A stretch of DNA of 64,000 bases from Chryseobacterium aahli (GCF_022699665.1 NZ_JALDNB010000005.1:119291-183290), one strand, 5' to 3'; numbered from the stretch's first letter, positions 53,489-62,901 are shown. Notes: generated by a model from the letters alone, not told the origin. Numbers and translations: made by a program.

Positions 53489-56400
53489 TACTTAAATTCT
53501 ACGACTTGGTTATCTTGTTTTTTCTTGTTCTCTCTGTTTTCCTTGTTTCGATTATTTCTCGATTTTCGGAAAATATCTCTGAATTGATTGTAATCTAACG
53601 TGATGATAAATCCGACCCCGGTTTCTACAATTTGACCTTGCAACGCAACTTGGTAATCATTTTTACGGTAAGCACGAAGCATATATCTTCCGTCTCGTGA
53701 AAGGCTGTAATCTACCGTTACATCACCTGCAATATTGGTCGTGTTTTCGTTTTGTCTGGCTTCACCTTCCAGTCCGAAATTACTTCCTACAGAAACTTTT
53801 AACCTATCATTCAGTAATTTTTTGCTTAAACCGATATTAAGATCTGTTCTCGTGTTTTGCGTGCCAGTAGAGTAGTCTTCCGTAGATTCCAAATCAAAAT
53901 TTAAATCTACTCCTTTGATTAAATCTGATGCTAAATTATTCAGCTGTTGAGAAAGAATTTTACTCACACTCTGTCTTGCCATCGTCTCCGCTGAAACGCC
54001 CGAATTACTTTGGAAAGGATTTTCCCCAATGAAACGGTTTAATAGAAGCAATGCAAAAACCTGCTTGTTCATCTCATTCGGATCTTGTCTTAGCTGAGCC
54101 AATTTTCCATCGATGGTTTCTGTAACAGCAGAAGAAACAGCATTATTTTTCTCGTCTGTTGTAATATCAAACGAAATTTCAGGCTTCAGCAATTCACCTT
54201 TCAGAATCAATAAAGTATTGAAAGGAATTCTCTGTTTATATTGATTCAAATCTGCATCGCCAACTTGCTGTTCGACAAGGTCAATTGGTGCAGTTTCGGT
54301 TTTGTAAATTGCCGTAATATCAAGATTGGCAGTTGTCGGTTCGCCTGTCCAGGTAATTGTACTTCCTTTTTGAATGTCGAATTTTCTTTTCAGAACACTT
54401 ACCGACATTTCGTAGCTTCCTTTTTCAACCTGGTAAACACCTACCAAAGTGGTTTTCCCTGATGGATCAATTCCTCCTGTCAGATCAGCTTCACCCTGAA
54501 GTTTTACAAAATCTCCGGCAGCTTTATCAATGACGATAGACATTTTTGCTTCTTTATCAACCTCAATATTTACATTGACATCTAATCCTTTTATCGGACT
54601 TTGACTGTCAATAGAATCTGCTTTAATTGTTTTATTTAAAGCTACCTGATCCTGATCTATAAATTCTACAATTCCATCTCTTTCTTGTAATGATGGGCTA
54701 GATTGCGGAAGTACAAATGTGAAATCTGTCGTTTTTGAAACGGCTAATCTTCCGTCAACCTTTGGTAAATCTAAATTTCCTCTTACTTTTAAAGCTGCAT
54801 CAATCGCCAAGATTCCGTACATCATCGCATCGTTTGATTTTTCCGAATTCACGACTTTAAAGTCTTTAGCATCCAGATCAAGATTGAAAGCAAAATCTCT
54901 GTACGTCTGCGTAAGAACCTGTCCGTCGATGTTTAAAGAATTTCCGTCTTTGTCTTTGATTTTAAAGTCGTCAAACTCAATGCCTCGGTTGGTAAATCCT
55001 ATTTTATCGTTTATTCCTCTAAAATCACTTCCTGTCTGAGCAATCATCAATCCGACATTATTCATTTTAATATCTCCAAGAATCTTCGGAGCAGTCGTTG
55101 TTCCGGTAATTTTTAAGTCTCCGGAAAGATAACCTTCAGTATTTGTAATCGCATTCATCGAGAAGCCTTGGAGCGTCTTCATCTGAAGCTGATTCATATT
55201 TAAATCTAAATCGAATGTACTCGAAGACGTATTGTAATTTCCTAAGATCTTCACATCATTGCTGTTCCCCGAAAGCGCAATATCAGCATTCAGAAGATTC
55301 GCAGACTGGTTATTGACTTTAATGGCTAAATTTCCAACCGGACTTCCATAAACAATCAAATCAGAAACATTGATGTTTGACGTAAAGGTCATATTTTTGG
55401 TTAAATCTCTCAGCTGAGCGGTTCCGTTAATTGTACCTTTCGCTAAAAGAGAATCCTTTTTGATAATTTCTGTGATCGTCTCGATTTTAAAATCCTTCAA
55501 TGAAACATTCAGCGGACTGCTTGGAGAATTGCTTTCAGACTGCAATGAAATTTCCGCTCCAGAATTCGAAAGGGTAAAATTATCTGCCACAATTCCCTGA
55601 CTGAAAATGGAAATTTTGTTGTTTTCAGCAACCGTCCAATCCATATAATTCAGTTTTAAACCATTTGGATTTAAAGAAATTTCTGTAATGTCATTCATCG
55701 ACTTGGCATTTCCGGCAATCAGGAACTGCGTTTCGTCTTTATCATCTTTCGTTGTGATGTTGTAATTGATGATATTTTGAGCAACATCACCATTGATATT
55801 CACCTTTTTCAGGGCAAAACTTTCACTTGCTAATGATGCAACACTCAAATCATATTGTAATGCCTGATTTTCATTGGTAATTTTTAAACTTGTATTTTCC
55901 AGCGTATTGGTTCCATACAGAACCTGCGGAATCTGTGCATCCAAAAGGATTTGCTGAGAATCTGCATTGTAATTTCCGTTAATATTGATAGTTTCAAAAC
56001 TTTTCAGTTCGGGAACAAATTTTCTGATGAGATCATCATTTTTAATTTTTGCATTGAAAGTAAAAAACTGTCCGGCATCAATTTTCTGAGCAGTACCAAG
56101 CTTTTGAAACTGATAATATTGATTGACAGTTTGCATTAAAGCTCCGAAAATCTGTGTCAGTTTGTATTTTCCGTTCAGCTCGACGTCGGCAATTTGAGAA
56201 TTGAATTTGATCTGTGTGGAATCTGCTGTCGAAATCGCCAATAAGTTTACTTCCTGAATTGGATAAACTTCTTTCGTATCTGAAATTGCAAAGTCTTTTA
56301 AATTCAAATATCCGTTCAGATTATCGGGATCTAAAGTTTTAAAATCGCCATCAATCGCTCCGGCGATAATCATTGGTGAACTGTAGAATCCTAGTTTATT

Positions 56401-58521
56401 TAAATCTAATTTGTTAATATTTCCATTCACTTTCACCGACGGATTGTTGTTGAAAACTCCTGATGCCGCAAGATGTAAATTGGCATTCGGATCTTTTGAA
56501 TTAAGGTCGATATCGTAAGCACCACGGTTGATTTTCCCTTTCAGATTCATATTCTGATAAGTGTAGCCGTTGTAAGTCGCCGACCTTACGTCGCCTGAAA
56601 GAATCGCAGACATTGTTTTCGGATCGAAGCCTTGTCCTTTTGCATTAATCTGCGCAGTGATGCTCCCCAAATCTTTATTCTGAATCAGTTTTCCGATTTG
56701 CAGGCCCTGAAGATTGGCTTTTACATCGAAAGTTTCTCTGTTTTTTCTACGTAAATCAGCTTTTGCGATAATCGCCGCATTTCCTAAAGTGGAAGTCAGG
56801 CGTAAATTGGTGTCAATTAATTGCGTTGTCCCTTTTGCCGTTCCACGAATCGTGAAGAAAGAAGGCAGGGTTATGTTTTTCGGAATCGTATTTTTGGGGA
56901 CTAAATTGTAAATCGTTTTTGATGAAGAAGAAAGTTCAGCAACATTCAGATCATAATACAATTGATCTGGATTCATCGCATTCTTAATTTTTCCAGAAGC
57001 CAAAACCTTCAACTGATCTAAGCCGGAAACTTTCAGATTCTGAATCGCCAGATCATTTACTGTTCCTCTTATGAAAGCATTAACACTTAAAGTCGCATTC
57101 GGATATTTGTTGAAAGGTGCTGTGTTTCTTAAAGTCGGAACTAAATTTAAAATATCAGAAAACCCGATTTTAGAATCTCTAATGTCAGCTGAAATTTTCA
57201 CCGCTCCCAAATTGGAAGATAATTGCTCAATGGAATTGTAATTTAAAACAACTTCATCACGTAAAATCGTTTTCGGAGTCTGCAGATAAAGATTTTTTAA
57301 ATACGCTTCTTTTTCAACGTAAACAAAATCGGTATTAAATTTTTGAACATTCAAGCCTCTCGCTTCCTGAATTTCCGCTGATTTTACGGATCCTGCAAAA
57401 CCATTATTTTCCATTTTAAAATTTCGGACGTCTAGATTTAATTTAGCAAAATTGAGATGGTTAAAATCCATTCCTGAGCGGGTAGGAGCAACAGCCGTGT
57501 TGTTGTACGCAACTTTTACGTCATCCAAAAATAATTTACCTAAAATCACTTTCATCGCTTTTTCTTTCGCAGAAACCGTAGAAACTTCAGGCTTTTCATC
57601 CTTTTTCTGACTGGAATTTTCGGTCGGAAGAAATAAATTAGCGTTGATATCAGCTCCTCTCAAATAAACATTTCCAACATTGTAGTCATTGTTTTCAAGG
57701 TCGATGCTGTTGACTTTTGTGCTTAATTCTTTAAACAATACTTTTGCGAAAGTCTTGGAATTGTCATCACCGTAATCGATATTGAAATTAGTTAGCTTGA
57801 TTCCGTTTAAGCCTAATTTCATAGGCTTTTTCTGGTTGAGAGAATCTACTTTTTCTTCAACGTTTTTAGAAACCTCTTCTACAAAATCCTGTTTCAGTTT
57901 TAATTTCAATCCGTCCAAATTAATGTCATTGACTGCGTAGTTGTTATTTTGAAGATCAAAAGTTTTTACCCTTGTATCAAATGAATTAAAATAAACTTTA
58001 ATATCGTTTCTGGATTGCTGATCATTGAAAGTTAGCCCGATATCCTTTAATTTAATTTTATCTAAAGAAATAATGAAAGGTTTAGAAGTACTTTCTTCCT
58101 TTTCAGAAGTTGCAAAGGCGTCAATAATATAGTCGAAATTGAATTTTCCTTTTGGATCTCTAACCACATTCGCACGCACTCCTTCCAAATCTATCGAGGT
58201 GATATCGGCTTTTGAATTGATCAATTGCCACATATCTAGACCAACATCGAATTTTCTTACGGCTAAAAGAGTGTCGATATTCTGACCTTTCAGATACAGA
58301 TTTTCCATCACCAGACTGTTGGGGAAACCGATATAAACTTTGTCGAGACTTACTTTAGTCTTAATTTTTTTCTCTAAATAAACAATAAGTTTATCTTTTA
58401 CGTAATTCTGAACCGCTGGAAGTCTTAAACTTAAAATGAGCAGGATAATTAAAACGACAATAGAGATGATTGTAATAACAATACCTCTTAGAATTTTTCT
58501 TTTATTGAATTTCAGTTTCAA
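53488..58521 (-). CDS. tamB: TamB, inner-membrane-anchored translocation and assembly protein
   Basis: A 1677-residue AsmA-like lipid-transfer bridge. One N-terminal membrane helix (GIVITIISIVVLIILLILSL, about 13-32) is followed by NYVKDKLIVYLEKKIKTKVSLDKVYI, then long repeated beta-groove segments. The C-terminal TamB domain has QVEKGSYEMSVSVLKRKFDIQKGSTITW, QKRIPFN-type strands, LLLNRFIGENPF and DLNIGLSKKLLNDRL. TamB with its outer-membrane partner carries phospholipids or supports outer-membrane protein assembly. tamL follows with a one-base overlap. Confidence 0.94.
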   Translation of the reverse strand: MKLKFNKRKILRGIVITIISIVVLIILLILSLRLPAVQNYVKDKLIVYLEKKIKTKVSLDKVYIGFPNSLVMENLYLKGQNIDTLLAVRKFDVGLDMWQLINSKADITSIDLEGVRANVVRDPKGKFNFDYIIDAFATSEKEESTSKPFIISLDKIKLKDIGLTFNDQQSRNDIKVYFNSFDTRVKTFDLQNNNYAVNDINLDGLKLKLKQDFVEEVSKNVEEKVDSLNQKKPMKLGLNGIKLTNFNIDYGDDNSKTFAKVLFKELSTKVNSIDLENNDYNVGNVYLRGADINANLFLPTENSSQKKDEKPEVSTVSAKEKAMKVILGKLFLDDVKVAYNNTAVAPTRSGMDFNHLNFAKLNLDVRNFKMENNGFAGSVKSAEIQEARGLNVQKFNTDFVYVEKEAYLKNLYLQTPKTILRDEVVLNYNSIEQLSSNLGAVKISADIRDSKIGFSDILNLVPTLRNTAPFNKYPNATLSVNAFIRGTVNDLAIQNLKVSGLDQLKVLASGKIKNAMNPDQLYYDLNVAELSSSSKTIYNLVPKNTIPKNITLPSFFTIRGTAKGTTQLIDTNLRLTSTLGNAAIIAKADLRRKNRETFDVKANLQGLQIGKLIQNKDLGSITAQINAKGQGFDPKTMSAILSGDVRSATYNGYTYQNMNLKGKINRGAYDIDLNSKDPNANLHLAASGVFNNNPSVKVNGNINKLDLNKLGFYSSPMIIAGAIDGDFKTLDPDNLNGYLNLKDFAISDTKEVYPIQEVNLLAISTADSTQIKFNSQIADVELNGKYKLTQIFGALMQTVNQYYQFQKLGTAQKIDAGQFFTFNAKIKNDDLIRKFVPELKSFETININGNYNADSQQILLDAQIPQVLYGTNTLENTSLKITNENQALQYDLSVASLASESFALKKVNINGDVAQNIINYNITTKDDKDETQFLIAGNAKSMNDITEISLNPNGLKLNYMDWTVAENNKISIFSQGIVADNFTLSNSGAEISLQSESNSPSSPLNVSLKDFKIETITEIIKKDSLLAKGTINGTAQLRDLTKNMTFTSNINVSDLIVYGSPVGNLAIKVNNQSANLLNADIALSGNSNDVKILGNYNTSSSTFDLDLNMNQLQMKTLQGFSMNAITNTEGYLSGDLKITGTTTAPKILGDIKMNNVGLMIAQTGSDFRGINDKIGFTNRGIEFDDFKIKDKDGNSLNIDGQVLTQTYRDFAFNLDLDAKDFKVVNSEKSNDAMMYGILAIDAALKVRGNLDLPKVDGRLAVSKTTDFTFVLPQSSPSLQERDGIVEFIDQDQVALNKTIKADSIDSQSPIKGLDVNVNIEVDKEAKMSIVIDKAAGDFVKLQGEADLTGGIDPSGKTTLVGVYQVEKGSYEMSVSVLKRKFDIQKGSTITWTGEPTTANLDITAIYKTETAPIDLVEQQVGDADLNQYKQRIPFNTLLILKGELLKPEISFDITTDEKNNAVSSAVTETIDGKLAQLRQDPNEMNKQVFALLLLNRFIGENPFQSNSGVSAETMARQSVSKILSQQLNNLASDLIKGVDLNFDLESTEDYSTGTQNTRTDLNIGLSKKLLNDRLKVSVGSNFGLEGEARQNENTTNIAGDVTVDYSLSRDGRYMLRAYRKNDYQVALQGQIVETGVGFIITLDYNQFRDIFRKSRNNRNKENRENKKKQDNQVVEFK

Positions 58522-58877
58522 AATTTTCGTGATTTAGACCAATATAAAATATTTAATGATGGCAAAATTGTAGTTTTTACCGCTGTTTAATATGTTTTAC
58601 ATCGTCTTATATCTTGAAAACCTGAAGCTTAATGAGTGTTACCATGGTGAATTCGTTTGTGATGGCTTATTAACAATAGCTTTGTTTGATTTTCATGAGC
58701 AATATGTTTGCCAACCGTTCCTTTTCGTGTGAATTTATAGTAAATGTGGTATGTTTAACTAAACAGATAGCACCCTGAAAGAATGTTGGTGGAATAAATT
58801 TAGCAATGAGTGAAGAAAGTTTTACCAATTATGATCAGACACGGTAAAGATATTGGGTTATTTTTTAATTATGGACA
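58522..58877. other. Gene-free stretch between tamB and tRNA-Gln
   Basis: About 355 bases, less AT-rich than neighbouring gaps, with only short frames that start without support. A possible plus-strand frame from 58810 runs antisense through the first tRNA and is rejected. The tamB promoter probably lies at the left end; no exact TAnnTTTG was found there. Confidence 0.55.
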
Positions 58878-58908
58878 TAAAAAAACCATCCTTAGAAAAG
58901 GATGGTTT
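58878..58908 (-). terminator. Terminator of tRNA-Gln copy 1
   Basis: An 11-base-pair hairpin (aaaccatcctt / aaggatggttt, loop agaa) followed on the minus strand by Ts, immediately after the tRNA. Confidence 0.9.
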
Positions 58909-58909
58909 G

Positions 58910-58980
58910 TAGACCCACAGGGATTCGAACCCCAACTGATGGTACCAAAAACCAGAGTGCTACCGTTACACCATGGGTCT
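58910..58980 (-). tRNA. tRNA-Gln (anticodon UUG), copy 1
   Basis: A 71-base cloverleaf on the minus strand. The acceptor AGACCCA pairs with TGGGTCT, the D arm contains GTGTAACGGTAGCAC, and the anticodon stem CTGGT/ACCAT has loop TTTTGGT (anticodon TTG). The T arm GGGGTTCGAATCCC is present and the discriminator is A. CCA is not encoded. Identical in sequence to copy 2. Confidence 0.95.
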
Positions 58981-58996
58981 CTTTATTTTAGTGGTG

Positions 58997-59028
58997 CAAA
59001 TGTATCTATTTTTTTCTTTACCGACAAA
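58997..59028 (-). promoter_or_regulatory. Promoter of tRNA-Gln copy 1
   Basis: On the minus strand: TTTG at 59025-59028, a 20-base spacer, TACATTTG at 58997-59004, then 16 bases to the tRNA. Confidence 0.75.
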
Positions 59029-59069
59029 AAAATATTGAAGAAATTTTAAAATTTTCTTATTTCCATAAA

Positions 59070-59102
59070 AAAACAAAAACCATCCTTAGAAAAGGATGGT
59101 TT
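59070..59102 (-). terminator. Terminator of tRNA-Gln copy 2
   Basis: The same 11-base-pair hairpin as in copy 1 (arms 59077-59087 and 59092-59102), followed on the minus strand by a T-rich tract with one G. Confidence 0.88.
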
Positions 59103-59103
59103 G

Positions 59104-59174
59104 TAGACCCACAGGGATTCGAACCCCAACTGATGGTACCAAAAACCAGAGTGCTACCGTTACACCATGGGTCT
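59104..59174 (-). tRNA. tRNA-Gln (anticodon UUG), copy 2
   Basis: Same 71-base sequence and fold as copy 1, offset by 194 bases. It has its own promoter and terminator, so the repeat unit is a whole transcription unit rather than only the tRNA. Confidence 0.95.
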
Positions 59175-59191
59175 GTTTTATTTTAGTGATG

Positions 59192-59222
59192 CAAATTTAA
59201 AGCTTTTTTCTTTATTCGCAAA
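59192..59222 (-). promoter_or_regulatory. Promoter of tRNA-Gln copy 2
   Basis: On the minus strand: TTTG at 59219-59222, a 19-base spacer, TAAATTTG at 59192-59199, 17 bases before the tRNA. Confidence 0.75.
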
Positions 59223-59273
59223 TCATTTTTTAATTTTTCTTTAAATTTACACAACATTTAAACAGTCGGAAAT

Positions 59274-60305
59274 ATGCTGCTCAACTTCAATAATCTCGAA
59301 ATTAATAATTTACAACCTCAAACAGATTTTGAAAAAAAAGTGTTTTTTTTTCTGAAAGAGTGGCATTCGGATTCCGAAATGGTAAAAGTACAGACTTCAG
59401 GTTCTACAGGAACTCCGAAAATATTTGAAATCGAGAAAAAGAAGATGTTGAATTCAGCGAAAATGACTTGTGATTTTTTAGGATTAAAAGAAAATGACAC
59501 CGCCTTAGTCTGTCTTCCCGTAGAATATATTTCAGGAAAAATGATGGTGGTGCGGGCTTTTGAAAGAAAATTAAATCTTATCATTGCCGAACCGTCACTA
59601 AAACCTTTGGAAAATTTAGATATTGAAATTGATTTTTGTGCAATGACTCCTTTGCAGGTTGAAAATTCTTTGGATAGAATTCATCTCATTAAAAATCTAA
59701 TCATTGGTGGAGCAGCTGTTTCGGAATCTTTAAAAGCGAAAATCACACAAATACTTCAACACTCTAATACCTCAACGAAAGTTTACGAGACCTACGGAAT
59801 GTCTGAAACGCTTTCTCATATTGCGTTGAAAGAGATTTATCCCAATCAGGATGATTATTTTACCGTTTTTGAGGGTGTTTCTATTTCTTTGGACGAAAAA
59901 GGTTGTCTGAAAATTTTTGCACCTAATTTGAATAATGAAAAATTACTGACTAATGATTTAGTTGAAATATTTAAAGAAAATCAATTCAGGTTTTTAGGAA
60001 GAGCAGATAATGTGATCAATTCTGGTGGAGCAAAAATATTTCCTGAAGAATTGGAAGCTTTAGTAAAAAGAGAAATTGAAAATGAAGTTGTTTTTTTAGG
60101 GTTGATGGACGAAAGTCTCGGACAAAAATTAATTGCCGTAATTGAAGGTGAAGAATCTGAATTTGTTAACGAAAAACTATCATCCATCAGTTATCAACAA
60201 AAATTTCATAAACCGAAGGAAATTATCTTTGTTGAGGAAATCCCGAGAACGTCCAACGGAAAAGTGAATAGAACTGAGCTTAGAAAAAAATTGCATGAAA
60301 AATAA
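59274..60305 (+). CDS. menE: O-succinylbenzoate-CoA ligase (MenE-like)
   Basis: An AMP-forming acyl-CoA ligase of 343 residues, short for the superfamily as in other Bacteroidota MenE proteins. The ATP loop is TSGSTGTPK (41-49), the adenylate block is YETYGMSETLSHIAL (about 170-185), the hinge region is FRFLGRADNVINSGGAKIFPEELE, and the catalytic Lys is in RTSNGKVNRTEL near the C-terminus. The N-terminal subdomain is reduced. The likely reaction is activation of o-succinylbenzoate in menaquinone synthesis; other men genes are not in the window. The next gene overlaps its end by 11 bases. Confidence 0.85.
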   Translation: MLLNFNNLEINNLQPQTDFEKKVFFFLKEWHSDSEMVKVQTSGSTGTPKIFEIEKKKMLNSAKMTCDFLGLKENDTALVCLPVEYISGKMMVVRAFERKLNLIIAEPSLKPLENLDIEIDFCAMTPLQVENSLDRIHLIKNLIIGGAAVSESLKAKITQILQHSNTSTKVYETYGMSETLSHIALKEIYPNQDDYFTVFEGVSISLDEKGCLKIFAPNLNNEKLLTNDLVEIFKENQFRFLGRADNVINSGGAKIFPEELEALVKREIENEVVFLGLMDESLGQKLIAVIEGEESEFVNEKLSSISYQQKFHKPKEIIFVEEIPRTSNGKVNRTELRKKLHEK

Positions 60306-60768
60306 ATTTAAAATCCCAATCATGTTAATTCTTTTTGTTTTAATGGTTTATCAGATGCAAAAATGGGGAACACAAGAATATAAAAAAGACTCTTTGGAAT
60401 TGAAAAATAATTTTATATTAAAAGGTATTGTTGACTCTTTTCAAATTTCCAACAATCATTGTTTTGCCGTAATTTATCTTAGCCATTTTGAGTCGAATTT
60501 TAATTATTTTAATCCAAAAAAAAATAAAAAGTATTTTCCTTACGCCATAAATGGTAAAAGTGCTGAAGTCTACACTGGAGTATGTTCAAGACAAATCGAT
60601 TCTGGTGATTCCATAATTATTGATTCAAATAAAAGAACTGTATTTTTTAGAACAAAAATATTAGGAAATCATGAAGGGGACATTAATTTTGTACAAGGAG
60701 ATATTGGATACATCAAACAGAAGTCAAAATTGTTTCCACAAAACTTTAAAAAAAATGAAAGATTTTAG
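60295..60768 (+). CDS. Small membrane-anchored protein, unknown function
   Basis: A 157-residue protein with an N-terminal signal anchor (KIPIMLILFVLMVYQM) and a soluble part rich in Asn, Lys and aromatic residues (ILKGIVDSFQISNNHCFAVIYLSHFESNFNYF). It overlaps menE by 11 bases at its start and arfB by 14 bases at its end, so it is translationally coupled to both. No family recognised; lipidation is not predicted because no lipobox cysteine is present. Confidence 0.65.
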   Translation: MKNKFKIPIMLILFVLMVYQMQKWGTQEYKKDSLELKNNFILKGIVDSFQISNNHCFAVIYLSHFESNFNYFNPKKNKKYFPYAINGKSAEVYTGVCSRQIDSGDSIIIDSNKRTVFFRTKILGNHEGDINFVQGDIGYIKQKSKLFPQNFKKNERF

Positions 60769-61147
60769 CAAAGAACTGAATTTTAAAACTTCCCGAAGCA
60801 GTGGGGCAGGAGGGCAAAACGTGAATAAAGTGGAAACCGCTGTTACAGTTACTTGGAAAGTTTCAGAGTCTGAATTTTTTAATGAGAGGCAGAAAGATCT
60901 GATTTTAGAAAAACTGAAAAATAGAATTAATCTGGATGGATTTTTATTTCTGAGTGTTTCCGAAAGCCGAACGCAGCTTCAAAACAAAAAAATTGCGATA
61001 GATAAAATTATGGAGTTGGTAAATAAGGCTTTAATTATTCCAAAATTTAGGGCAAAAACAAAACCGACGAGATCTTCGGTGGAGAAAAGGATTGAGCAGA
61101 AAAAACAGCATTCCAGTAAAAAAGAAAACAGACGTTTTAAATTTTAA
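60755..61147 (+). CDS. arfB: Alternative ribosome rescue factor ArfB
   Basis: A 130-residue stop-codon-independent peptidyl-tRNA hydrolase that frees stalled ribosomes. The catalytic loop is SRSSGAGGQNVNK (GGQ at 19-21), followed by the RF-1-like domain and a Lys/Arg-rich C-terminal tail (KPTRSSVEKRIEQKKQHSSKKENRRFKF) that enters the mRNA channel. The ATG at 60755 is chosen because longer readings from 60671 add residues with no family match. It overlaps the preceding gene by 14 bases. Confidence 0.93.
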   Translation: MKDFSKELNFKTSRSSGAGGQNVNKVETAVTVTWKVSESEFFNERQKDLILEKLKNRINLDGFLFLSVSESRTQLQNKKIAIDKIMELVNKALIIPKFRAKTKPTRSSVEKRIEQKKQHSSKKENRRFKF

Positions 61148-61170
61148 TTCTCTGCATTTAGAAAAAATAG

Positions 61171-61178
61171 TATTTTTG
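61171..61178 (+). promoter_or_regulatory. -7 promoter element of the beta-barrel gene
   Basis: TATTTTTG, a match to TAnnTTTG, 10 bases before the ATG at 61189. This is very close, giving a short leader; the ATG at 61195 would fit as well. Confidence 0.4.
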
Positions 61179-61188
61179 CGGAAAATTG

Positions 61189-61863
61189 ATGAACATGTTT
61201 AAAAAACTTTTAATGTCGGGAGCATTCACGATCCCGTTGTTATTTTCAGCACAAGAAGAGACTCCAAAATCAGAACCCAAAATTTCGATAATTCCCTCTG
61301 TTGGTTATGCGTGGCGATTGGCAAAAATGCCTTCAGGAATTCCTAAAGAAACAAAAGATTATATCAAAGGCCTGAAAACTGGTTTAAATGTGGATGTTTC
61401 TGCATATTATCATTTAAAAGGAAATGGTGCTATCGGTATAAAGTACTCAAATTATATGGCATCCAGCGATGGAAGACTGACTGTGCAAGATATTAACGGA
61501 GGTACTGTTTCCGGATTTGTAAGCACTAAAGATAACATCAGTTTTGTTGGTCCGGCTTTTATGTTTTCGAACTTTAAAGAGGATACAAAACACAAATTGT
61601 ATTACGATATCGCGCTGGGTGTGATTACTTACACCACCAAAACAGGTTCTGTAAAAGTAACAGGTTCTAATCTAGGTTTGGAGGCGAATTTTGCTTATCA
61701 ATATGCGATTACCAATCAAATTTTTATTGGTCCAAAATTGGGATTAACAGGTGGAACGCTTAGCAAGATGAAATACAATGGTACGACGGTGAATTTCGGT
61801 GAAGACGAAAGAGAAGGTTTAAGCAGACTTTCTTTAAGTGCAGCTGCGACTTTCCGTTTTTAA
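61189..61863 (+). CDS. Outer-membrane beta-barrel protein, unknown function
   Basis: About 224 residues: a signal peptide (MFKKLLMSGAFTIPLLFSAQ), a short charged spacer, then alternating amphipathic strands (GLNVDVSAYYHLKGNGAIGIKYSNYM, FVGPAFMFSNF, HKLYYDIALGVITYTT) ending LSLSAAATFRF with a terminal Phe, as in small 8-strand barrels of the OmpA/OmpW type. The start is ATG 61189 or 61195; an in-frame TTG at 61186 is less likely. Role unknown. The next gene starts 27 bases downstream. Confidence 0.75.
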   Translation: MNMFKKLLMSGAFTIPLLFSAQEETPKSEPKISIIPSVGYAWRLAKMPSGIPKETKDYIKGLKTGLNVDVSAYYHLKGNGAIGIKYSNYMASSDGRLTVQDINGGTVSGFVSTKDNISFVGPAFMFSNFKEDTKHKLYYDIALGVITYTTKTGSVKVTGSNLGLEANFAYQYAITNQIFIGPKLGLTGGTLSKMKYNGTTVNFGEDEREGLSRLSLSAAATFRF

Positions 61864-61890
61864 ATTTTATCTTTGTAAAAAAATAAAATA

Positions 61891-62862
61891 ATGAGCAAAC
61901 CGATTACTGAGTTCATAGAAAAATATTACCTGCACTTCAACGCAGCGGCTTTGGTAGACGCGTCAAAAGGATACGTTGCCCACCTCAAAGAAGGCGGAAA
62001 AATGATGATCACTTTGGCTGGAGCAATGTCTACCGCTGAATTAGGAAAGATTTTGGCTGAAATGATCCGTCAGGATAAAGTAGATTTTATCTCTTGTACA
62101 GGAGCAAACCTTGAAGAAGATTTGATGAATTTGGTGGCGCATTCTCACTACGAAAGAGTTCCTCATTACAGAGATTTGACCGCTCAGGACGAGTGGGATT
62201 TGCTGGAAAGAGGCTTAAACAGAGTGACAGATACTTGTATTCCTGAAGAAGAAGCTTTCAGAAGATTGCAAAAGCACATCGTGGAAATCTGGAAAGATGC
62301 TGAGGCTAAAGGTGAAAGATATTTCCCGCACGAATTCATGTACAAAATGATTCTTTCTGGAGTGTTGGAGCAGTATTACGAAATTCCGAGAGAAAATTCT
62401 TGGATGATTGCTGCGGCTGAGAAAAACTTGCCAATTGTTGTGCCAGGATGGGAAGATTCTACCATGGGTAATATTTTTGCTTCTTACTGTATTAAAGGTG
62501 AATTGACGGCTACAACCATGAAATCGGGTATCGAATACATGACGTATTTGGCAGATTGGTACACGAAAAACTCAGCAGGAAAAGGAGTTGGTTTCTTCCA
62601 GATTGGTGGAGGTATTGCAGGAGATTTCCCGATCTGTGTAGTTCCGATGTTGTATCAGGATATGGAAATGCATGATATTCCGTTCTGGTCATATTTCTGT
62701 CAGATTTCAGATTCAACGACTTCTTACGGTTCTTATTCAGGAGCAGTTCCGAACGAGAAAATTACTTGGGGTAAATTAGATATCACAACACCGAAATTTA
62801 TCGTTGAAAGTGATGCGACGATTTGTGCTCCATTGATGTTCTCTTACATCTTAGAAAATTAA
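61891..62862 (+). CDS. Deoxyhypusine-synthase-like protein
   Basis: A 323-residue Rossmann-like protein of the DHS family. Matches include ITLAGAMSTAELGKIL, FISCTGANLEED and VPGWEDSTMGN. The C-terminal block QIGGGIAGDFPICVVPML (237-254) and SDSTTSYGSYSGAVPNEKITWGKL follow. In eukaryotic DHS the catalytic lysine lies in GGGxxKHH. Here the equivalent position is G244 (GGGIAGDF), so it cannot form the usual enzyme-imine with spermidine in the same way. Bacteria lack eIF5A, and homologues are suspected to act in polyamine metabolism. No polyamine gene is adjacent. Confidence 0.88.
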   Translation: MSKPITEFIEKYYLHFNAAALVDASKGYVAHLKEGGKMMITLAGAMSTAELGKILAEMIRQDKVDFISCTGANLEEDLMNLVAHSHYERVPHYRDLTAQDEWDLLERGLNRVTDTCIPEEEAFRRLQKHIVEIWKDAEAKGERYFPHEFMYKMILSGVLEQYYEIPRENSWMIAAAEKNLPIVVPGWEDSTMGNIFASYCIKGELTATTMKSGIEYMTYLADWYTKNSAGKGVGFFQIGGGIAGDFPICVVPMLYQDMEMHDIPFWSYFCQISDSTTSYGSYSGAVPNEKITWGKLDITTPKFIVESDATICAPLMFSYILEN

Positions 62863-62901
62863 TAAAGCGGGAAGACGGAAGTCTGAAGCTTGAAGTTATA
62901 T

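Noticed and set aside
58810..59049. Plus-strand frame of 79 codons antisense through a tRNA-Gln gene
   Set aside because: It reads straight across the terminator and the antisense of the tRNA, has no conserved features, and the part over the tRNA would be repeated at the second copy.
59274..60305. Treating the short AMP-ligase as a truncated pseudogene
   Set aside because: All ATP-binding and hinge motifs and the C-terminal lysine are present; Bacteroidota MenE proteins are generally short.
61891..62862. Assigning true deoxyhypusine synthase activity
   Set aside because: The catalytic lysine position is glycine and bacteria lack the eIF5A substrate.
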